This document shows positions 54,253 to 60,350 of a stretch of DNA of 64,000 bases, in pieces. Each line of letters opens with the position of its first letter. Positions within the stretch are counted from its first letter, which is position 1. This stretch comes from Fibrobacter sp. UWEL. GTDB lineage: Bacteria; Fibrobacterota; Fibrobacteria; Fibrobacterales; Fibrobacteraceae. The stretch lies in NCBI RefSeq assembly GCF_900142535.1, contig NZ_FRBE01000005.1, forward strand, positions 124,001 through 188,000, read 5' to 3'. The translations under genes and the position numbers were made by a program. The notes under the pieces are model-generated. The model did not search any database. It was given only the letters and a program-made list of their open reading frames with translations, and was not told the origin of the DNA.

Positions 54253-54720
54253 ATGTTCGCAATTAAGAAAAAAGTTGAAGAACTTGGTCTTGTTCTACCT
54301 GCTGTCGCTGCACCTCTGGCAGCTTACGTTCCGGCCACTCGCGTGGGTGACGTGATTTTCGTATCCGGTCAGCTCCCCTCTGTAAACGGAGACTTTTCCG
54401 CTTATACCGGAATCGTCCCCACCGCCCTGACTCAGGAAAAAGCAACGGAAGGTGCCGCCATCTGTCTGTTGAACAATATTGCAGCAGCGGCAAGCATGCT
54501 GAAGGAAGGCGAAACTCTAAAGCTGGTACAGTTGCAGGGTTTTGTCCAGTCTGACCCAAGCTTTAAGGAACAGCCTGCAGTGCTGAATGGTGCAAGCGAA
54601 CTGGCCGTCAAGATTCTTGGTGAAAACGGCAAGCACGCCCGTACTGCGGTTGGCGTTGCGGCATTACCCAAGAACGCAGGCGTTGAAGTCAGCTGCACTT
54701 TCCAGGCAATCAAGGCTTAA
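54253..54720 (+). CDS. ridA: RidA family protein (YjgF/YER057c)
   Basis: RidA deaminates reactive enamine/imine intermediates. The protein has VGDVIFVSGQLP and the family end signature HARTAVGVAALPKNAGVEVSCTFQA; the catalytic Arg lies in HARTAVGV. At 155 residues it belongs to the longer RidA subgroup. Ribosome site GGAG precedes the ATG. Confidence 0.9.
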   Translation: MFAIKKKVEELGLVLPAVAAPLAAYVPATRVGDVIFVSGQLPSVNGDFSAYTGIVPTALTQEKATEGAAICLLNNIAAAASMLKEGETLKLVQLQGFVQSDPSFKEQPAVLNGASELAVKILGENGKHARTAVGVAALPKNAGVEVSCTFQAIKA

Positions 54721-54743
54721 CTTTTTAGACGCTGGAAAAGTTT

Positions 54744-54773
54744 AAGGGCGAGTCCACGGGACTCGTCCTTTTT
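54744..54773 (+). terminator. Terminator after ridA
   Basis: The perfect 12-base stem AAGGGCGAGTCC / GGACTCGTCCTT with a 3-base loop is followed by T's. Confidence 0.85.
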
Positions 54774-54808
54774 CATTACTGGATTAGAGATTCTGCGGAT
54801 TCAAAATC

Positions 54809-55312
54809 CTAGAAATCGAATTTCTTCAGCCAGTCGCGAACGGCGTAGGTGGGAACATCCGCCTTGCGGACATGAGCGGCCACGAAGCCGCCGGCGGTAG
54901 AAGCCATCTTCTGAGGGTCCAGTCGAATTCCCACACGTCCAAGATCCAAGCGGTCGGCATCATAGCAGGTGTCGATGGTGGGGTCACCCGTAGAGCGTTC
55001 CGTCGTATGGTTCTTGCAGGCGTGATAGAGTTTCTCAAACTGTTCGTCTGTGATTTCGAAAAGCTTTTCTTCGCGGCACTTCTTGGCGAATTCGGCTCCG
55101 CGGCCACCATGGGTTTGATCGTAGCCATCGCTTTCTCGCTTGGAATCGTGGAAGAGGGCGAAAAGACGCACTACGGTAATGTCGGCTCCGGTTTTCTTCG
55201 CCAAAAGCAGTCCGTTAAACTCCACCTGGCGCCAATGTTCCAGCCCGTGGATTTCGGAATCGTAAACCCGATCCTCGAAAACGAAGTCTTGTAACGCAGC
55301 GAAGTCGATCAT
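54809..55312 (-). CDS. HD domain phosphohydrolase-like protein
   Basis: The 167-residue protein shows the HD pattern: His26 (GLEHWRQ), His55-Asp56 (ALFHDSKRE) and a distal Asp (CYDADRLDLGRVG), with CKNHTTE between. Members cleave phosphoesters of nucleotides; the substrate is unknown. I chose the ATG at 55312 (MIDFAALQDF) as the more usual start. Confidence 0.78.
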   Translation of the reverse strand: MIDFAALQDFVFEDRVYDSEIHGLEHWRQVEFNGLLLAKKTGADITVVRLFALFHDSKRESDGYDQTHGGRGAEFAKKCREEKLFEITDEQFEKLYHACKNHTTERSTGDPTIDTCYDADRLDLGRVGIRLDPQKMASTAGGFVAAHVRKADVPTYAVRDWLKKFDF

Positions 55313-55333
55313 AGGGAACAGCAACAATACAAA

Positions 55334-56920
55334 CTATGCGATTTTCCACTGACCCAAGGTGCGTTTTTCCGCATCGAAGGCGACGCCAATCTTGAACAGT
55401 TTTTTCGGGGAGCCGTCGGCAGTCTTGGTCACGGTGTAAGGCACCAGATACCCCTTGTCGTCGATTTGTCTGAGAGCATCGTCGGCAGTACCGTTTGCAT
55501 CAAGTTTGAATTCAAATACGTAAACAGCGTCGGCGGTTTCCACCACGGCGTCGGCGCGGCCTGCGGCGGTACGTTCCTCGCAACGGACAAGGTACGGCGT
55601 CGCAATTCTGAATATCAGGTAGAAAATAGTTCTATAATGATGTTCGTTCTGCTTTTCGGCGTCGTAGGGAATGCTCGCCATGAACGCGCGCATTTCTGTA
55701 AGCGCAGTTTCAATGTCACACGCCTTCATCGCCGTCACGAAGTGGTCCAAGAACTCGGAGGTTTCCTCATCATTTTTTGACACATACGAATTCGTCAGCA
55801 AATCCAGCATTCCATTACGAACTTCATCGTTGGGGAACTGCAATTTGAACGGACGTACTGAATCCTTTTCGTAACCCTTGATGGTCAAATATCCACTTTG
55901 GTATAAAACCGGGATGGGAGTCTCTGCGGTTTCTGTAGGAGCATCAAAAGTTCTCTGTGCAACAGAAAAACCACGATCATATTCTTCGGGACTCAGCTTA
56001 TAACGGGCCATGGCCTTCACAAGCATGGTCGGCGTGCCCGATGCAAACCAATAGTTTAAGAAATTCTGTTTACCTAAAGAGTTTATCAAGCTAAACGGAT
56101 TGTAGATATCCGGTGAGTTTTCGCTGAAGTGGTAACCATCATATCGGCGCTGCAAAGTTGCGACAGCCTCGTCGTAGGTCATTTTCTGCTTGTCGGCGAG
56201 TGCCTGGATTTCGGGCTGCATCTGGGTCAGCAGTTCTTCCTTGGTGATGCCGCAGATGGCTGCATAGTCGTCATCCATGGTAATGACATTCAGGTTGTTC
56301 AGTTCGCTAAAGATGCTGAGCTGGCTGAACTTGCTGATACCCGTGAGGAACACGAAACGAAGCATGCCGCCAAGGGCCTTGAGGGGCGCGTAAAGTTCCC
56401 GCATCTGCATTCGGATACGTTCTAGCGCACTCGCATCGCCCATAGCCTCAAGAACGGGAGCATCGTATTCATCAACCAAGACAACGACTTGCGACTTTGT
56501 CTGGTTATTTGCAGCTTCAATAATACGCCTAAGCCTTGCGCCCCATGCCTGGCTAGTTGTCTTGTCCAAACAATACTCTTTTTCGTAAGACTCCAGATTC
56601 AGGCTCATGTTCTCGGCAAACTTATCCTGGTCTGTCGATTTGACCGTGCTCATGTCCAGCCGGATGACCGGATACTTTTTCCACTCGGTCTCCAGGCGTT
56701 CCATGGCTAGGCCAGTGAACAGTTCCTTGCGACCTTCGAAATAGCATTGCAATGTGCTAATCAAAAGGGACTTTCCAAAACGGCGAGGGCGGCTGAGGAA
56801 GTAATACTTGCTTGTATGAGTCAACTTGTAAACAAGGTCCGTCTTGTCTACATAAAAGAAGCCTTCGTTGCGAATGCTCGCAAAATCCTGGATGCCGATG
56901 GGAAAATTCTTTAACGCCAT
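55334..56920 (-). CDS. AAA-ATPase-like/PD-(D/E)XK nuclease-like protein
   Basis: The protein belongs to the AAA-ATPase_like (PF09820) plus PDDEXK_9 (PF08011) architecture. P-loop SRPRRFGKSLLISTL lies near residue 42, Walker B VVVLVDEYDAPVL near 146, and the C-terminal nuclease-like domain near 455-490 with RADAVVETADAVYVFEFKLD. This family is abundant and multiplied in anaerobes and is of uncertain role; a mobile or defence-related one is often suggested. Length 528 is typical and complete. Confidence 0.9.
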   Translation of the reverse strand: MALKNFPIGIQDFASIRNEGFFYVDKTDLVYKLTHTSKYYFLSRPRRFGKSLLISTLQCYFEGRKELFTGLAMERLETEWKKYPVIRLDMSTVKSTDQDKFAENMSLNLESYEKEYCLDKTTSQAWGARLRRIIEAANNQTKSQVVVLVDEYDAPVLEAMGDASALERIRMQMRELYAPLKALGGMLRFVFLTGISKFSQLSIFSELNNLNVITMDDDYAAICGITKEELLTQMQPEIQALADKQKMTYDEAVATLQRRYDGYHFSENSPDIYNPFSLINSLGKQNFLNYWFASGTPTMLVKAMARYKLSPEEYDRGFSVAQRTFDAPTETAETPIPVLYQSGYLTIKGYEKDSVRPFKLQFPNDEVRNGMLDLLTNSYVSKNDEETSEFLDHFVTAMKACDIETALTEMRAFMASIPYDAEKQNEHHYRTIFYLIFRIATPYLVRCEERTAAGRADAVVETADAVYVFEFKLDANGTADDALRQIDDKGYLVPYTVTKTADGSPKKLFKIGVAFDAEKRTLGQWKIA

Positions 56921-56927
56921 GTTTTAA

Positions 56928-57088
56928 ATATAACAAAAGGCGAGAGAAGTAGCCACGCTTGCGTGGATATTTCCGAGCCGCAGTATATGCATGCGAAGCA
57001 TGCCATATAACAAAAGGCGAGTGCAGCGACCGCCGAGTTTACTCGAGCGGGCATTGCCGAGCCGCATTATATGCATGCGCTGCATATC
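56928..57088. repeat. Tandem pair of 80-bp AT/GC-mixed repeat units
   Basis: Two degenerate units begin ATATAACAAAAGGCGAG (56928 and 57005) and end around GAGCCGCATTATATGCATGCG. Each contains a hairpin near the end (GCATGCG/CGAAGCATGC). The units differ in the middle. They fill the gap 56921-57147 with no coding signal. Confidence 0.6.
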
Positions 57089-57147
57089 AAAACAATACTT
57101 AAGCAAAAAAAATTGCTCATTATCAAGTTTATAATCCTATTTGCAAA

Positions 57148-58030
57148 TCACGATAAGTCACCAACGTCCGCACAATAATTCCGAATAACAGACTTATTCA
57201 CGAAAGTCCAGTCATTTCGCAAGTATTTTCTTGGGGGCGATATTTTTTTGCAAAGTTTCTCAACTTTTTTTCTAAACACCTCTTTTTGCTTTTCAATTAG
57301 AAGATAATTAGCCTCTGACTGATTCTTACTCTCAAGTAATTTTTTTTCATAGGCAAAGTCACTAATTGAGACGGATTCAATCAGATCCTTAATTGTCTTA
57401 AATCTCAAGTTTTGTTTTGTAGATATAATGCGCCATTCCCGTTCATCTTAATATGAATATCGCTTTATAAATGGGTAAAGCAATTTATTTGGCACAAGAA
57501 TTTTCTGTTTTTTTTTCTTCTAAATGGGGTATATACATAACAGGGTAAAACAGAATTTTTTCACCCAGAAGTTCCAGAAGTTTTCGACCATTAAAAATAA
57601 TCAGTACAGAATTCTCTTTGAAAGCATAATTTTGCCACATTAAAGATGTTTTTTGCGTAGTTATACAAGACGCATAAATCTTTTTTCCATGTTCAATTTC
57701 ATAGGAATAAGCTTCAATAAAATTTCTATCAACATGATCATACCACTTCGGAGGAAATCCTAACTTTAATACTTTCTTATCTACAAGCAGCTTTAGTTTA
57801 TCATAAGTAGTAAACCAATAAAAGTGGTAATTCTTTTCCCCATTGACAAATTTACCATATTCCTCTTTTCTTAAAAAGAATTTTTTTAAATCTTCTTTTT
57901 CTTTTATAGGATTGAATTGCAATGAAGATAATGTATCCTCTTCTGATTCCACATATTTTCCGTTTTCAAAGCGCTCGTTTGTATCATTCACAACATTTCC
58001 CTTCTCAAGCCGTAAAGTATTCCTTCTCAT
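57148..58030 (-). pseudogene. Degenerate DUF2971 gene
   Basis: A start at 58030 (AAGGA 4 bases upstream) leads to a DUF2971-like protein: YHFYWFTTYDKLKLLVDKK, then ASCITTQKTSLMWQNYAFKEN. The frame ends at 57485 soon after a run of nine A on the coding strand (within 57508-57516). With one A fewer the frame goes on (LVPNKLLYPFIKRYSY), meets one TAA stop, then continues with the family motif DEREWRII and a tail to 57148. So the gene carries a frameshift and a nonsense change. It lies right behind the TR of the DGR. Confidence 0.65.
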
Positions 58031-58075
58031 ATTTTCCTTTTTTAGAGACATCTTTGTTGCAAACCGATTGCCAGA

Positions 58076-58273
58076 GGAGTTGCGGAGGCAACGGACAGAA
58101 AAGCCGTTGTTCTTATTGTTGTTGTTCTCGTTCACGTTCGAGTTATTGTAGTTGAAGTTCTTGTTGTAGGCGTTATTACTATTGTTCTCAGTAGAAGACC
58201 AGAAGTTCCCGTTGTTGCCAGCATTGTTGAAGCTACCATTGTTGTAGTTGCCAGCAGGAAGGACGGAGAAACC
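58076..58273 (-). repeat. DGR template repeat (TR)
   Basis: This 198-base region is the template of the retroelement. Read on the minus strand it codes a FISUMP tail very rich in Asn (26 Asn codons, for example NNAGNNGNFWSSTENNSNN). It aligns without gaps to 60357-60554. All 28 differences fall on adenines of the TR coding strand, 5 of them as double changes within one codon. It has the required AAC/AAT codons, which cannot become stop codons by A changes. It begins 128 bases past the avd stop; no FISUMP gene is intact here. Confidence 0.95.
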
Positions 58274-58401
58274 CTTACAAGAATTTCGCAGCAACTTTCA
58301 GCGGAAACAGCAAAAGCGGACAACAGCCGCGATTCACCATTCCCGACAAACTCTACTCGCCCTGCATATCAGCAGCGAGTATGCCGCCCAACTCCAGAGG
58401 T

Positions 58402-59118
58402 TCACTCCTGCACATCAAAGCAACAGGATTCCGACCTTAGCAAATTCTGCATTCTGTCAAAACGATCGTTGAGCATTTTCCACACGCCACTATCAAATTG
58501 CTTCACATCATGCATTATGCGAGTGCGAATGCGCATCTGTTCTATCTCATAAAATATTTGCCGTTCATCCAGAGACTCACCTCGTTTAAACGCCACGTGT
58601 AGTTTTACCGCCAGTTCCAGAGATTCATTTCGCAAGGAATCACCAGTTCCAAAACGAAAATTACGGTGCAGCCTAGAAGTAAAATTTGTAAGAGCCACAG
58701 CATTGTCATAAGCTTCGCGGTAAAGACGCAATTTTAATGACTCCTGAGCATTAACAATAGGCAAAGTTTGCTCTTTAGCCCTAACGGCATTAGACACGCA
58801 ACCATTTTTCCAAGAAGAAAATCCTTCCAAAGGTTCAATCCCATGAACGGCAATTCTCTTTTCGTCTTGGCATTCTACCGAATACCCAAACGACTGGGCT
58901 ACAGCCATATACTTATCCAAGGCAATTTTCGGGAAACCAATGCGCACAATGTCGCAAGCCAGTGACAAGTTGTGAACAGCACTTACCTTGCATTCCCGAA
59001 ACCTCTTGCAAAAACGAAATGCAGACCTTTCATAAGCCTTGTAAAACGAGCCTTCCAAATAAAGATAGATGGAGGATTTGTTCGTTTCTTCCAAAGCATA
59101 TATTTCAGACATTTTCAT
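58402..59118 (-). CDS. avd: DGR accessory protein, Avd-like with an extra N-terminal domain
   Basis: The C-terminal half (about 128-230) is a four-helix region like Avd, the accessory protein that binds RT and TR RNA: LTNFTSRLHRNFRFGTGDSLRNESL, then RIRTRIMHDVKQFDSGVWKML. Avd alone is about 125 residues. The N-terminal 120 residues (SIYLYLEGSFYKAYERSAFRF; IVRIGFPKIALDKYMAVAQSFGY) look like the MutS-N-like (MSL) accessory domain of other DGRs, so this may be an MSL-Avd fusion. The ATG at 59118 has AAGGA 8 bases upstream. Its upstream end overlaps the RT stop codon region. Confidence 0.75.
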   Translation of the reverse strand: MKMSEIYALEETNKSSIYLYLEGSFYKAYERSAFRFCKRFRECKVSAVHNLSLACDIVRIGFPKIALDKYMAVAQSFGYSVECQDEKRIAVHGIEPLEGFSSWKNGCVSNAVRAKEQTLPIVNAQESLKLRLYREAYDNAVALTNFTSRLHRNFRFGTGDSLRNESLELAVKLHVAFKRGESLDERQIFYEIEQMRIRTRIMHDVKQFDSGVWKMLNDRFDRMQNLLRSESCCFDVQE

Positions 59119-59120
59119 AT

Positions 59121-60209
59121 TCATGTTCCTTGTTGAATAGACTGGGTAAGCCGATATGCGTTATAATGCCCCATATAGCCCAGGTAGCTTTGAACTCTAC
59201 TTTTCTGCTTATCTTCATCACGGCAAGGATTCTTTACACATTCTACAAAGTTTTTAACCGTACGCCTACCCGGGTAAGTGCGGTACGGCAGAATATAGGC
59301 TCCAAGCATAGGAAAACCTTTCTGTATAGGTTGAAGCCTTGTTTTCTTTTCATTTAGATTCAAATGCAACCGTGATTTAAGATAATCCCGAATCTTGAAG
59401 ATTGCTTCTAAAAGAACAGACTTGTCGTGATGAACCAGAAGCATATCATCAACATAGCGGCCATAGCAGCGAATTTTCAGCTGATGCTTTACAAACTGGT
59501 CCAATTTATTCAAGTAGATATTACCAAACCACTGGCTGGTAAGATTACCGATGGGAAGTCCACAGTTTACTGAAGTTCCCCGAAGGCTCTTGTTTAACGG
59601 AAGATCGTTCCACGCACTTGGCGGGCTTCTAAAAATAGCGTTATCTAGGGGATTATTGTAGATAAACTTTTTTAGAAGGAATATGCACAAGTCCTTATCG
59701 GGAACACCAGACCACTTGCCTCGGCTCAAGCCTTCTACGCAAAGCTGGTACAGAATATCGCGATTGATTCCCATAAAGAAACCGCTAATGTCTAGACGAA
59801 GAGACCAACACTCCCTTGTAAAATCTCGACTTTCAGACACCATAAAATACTTTGCGCGGCTCACGGCAAAATCGGTTCCACGGCCAACACGGCAGCTGTA
59901 GCAATCATGAATGAACTGTCGGTCGAATATGGGGCAAATCCAGTTACACAGCAAATGGTGCACAACCCTATCACGAAAGTTTGCTGCAATGATTTCGCGT
60001 TTTACAGGAGTTTCGTTGATAAAGCAAATGGATGGCCTGAGATCATACGTTCTTGAAGACAATTCTCGCGATAAATCATAGATAGACTGTTCCAGGCTTA
60101 GTTCAAACTGCAGCTGGTTTACCGTGTTCCTTTTATGGCGACGTGCTTGATAGTACGCCTCCAGTAGAGGGAGAACCAAGTCATCTGCCGTTAAAATTTT
60201 TGATTTCAC
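59121..60209 (-). CDS. DGR-type reverse transcriptase
   Basis: The RT makes error-prone cDNA from TR RNA. It has motif A RLDISGFF (Asp140), the DGR-type motif GLPIGNLTSQ (217-226) and the catalytic YVDD box (252-255), plus GFPMLG near 305. At 362 residues it has the usual compact form without an endonuclease or maturase domain, unlike group II intron RTs. The GTG at 60209 (MKSKILTADDLV) is the best start; further upstream the sequence is the GC-rich hairpin zone. Confidence 0.93.
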   Translation of the reverse strand: MKSKILTADDLVLPLLEAYYQARRHKRNTVNQLQFELSLEQSIYDLSRELSSRTYDLRPSICFINETPVKREIIAANFRDRVVHHLLCNWICPIFDRQFIHDCYSCRVGRGTDFAVSRAKYFMVSESRDFTRECWSLRLDISGFFMGINRDILYQLCVEGLSRGKWSGVPDKDLCIFLLKKFIYNNPLDNAIFRSPPSAWNDLPLNKSLRGTSVNCGLPIGNLTSQWFGNIYLNKLDQFVKHQLKIRCYGRYVDDMLLVHHDKSVLLEAIFKIRDYLKSRLHLNLNEKKTRLQPIQKGFPMLGAYILPYRTYPGRRTVKNFVECVKNPCRDEDKQKSRVQSYLGYMGHYNAYRLTQSIQQGT

Positions 60210-60251
60210 GACACTTATTCTTTTATTCAAAATTTTGCAAACAAATTTTAT

Positions 60252-60335
60252 CCGCGCTTCGCGCGGCCGCCCCACCCCGCCCGGCAAGGCTCGGCGGGGT
60301 GGGGCGGCGCAACCCCTGCCTTCGGCTTGGGGTTG
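60252..60335. repeat. Stacked GC-rich hairpins beyond the variable repeat
   Basis: Between the target stop and the RT are CCGCGC-TTC-GCGCGG (60252-60266), a 16-base perfect stem (60266-60281 with 60293-60308, half GCCGCCCCACCCCGCC) and CAACCCC/GGGGTTG (60310-60316 with 60329-60335) with an inner GCC/GGC pair. The last is 21 bases past the VR end. In known DGRs, a hairpin or cruciform just after the VR marks the homing target, so this is likely the same. They may also end transcription. Confidence 0.75.
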
Positions 60336-60350
60336 CCTAGAGGCAGGCTC

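Noticed and set aside
57485-58294. One long frame joining an Asn-rich FISUMP tail to a DUF2971 protein, read as a fusion gene
   Set aside because: The Asn-rich part is the DGR template repeat, whose reading frame mirrors the target. No signal peptide or start precedes it, and DUF2971 has its own ribosome site and ATG at 58030.
59121-60209. Reverse transcriptase as part of a group II intron or retron
   Set aside because: It lacks maturase and endonuclease domains, no intron RNA ends or msr/msd structure are seen, and a TR/VR pair with adenine-only changes is present.
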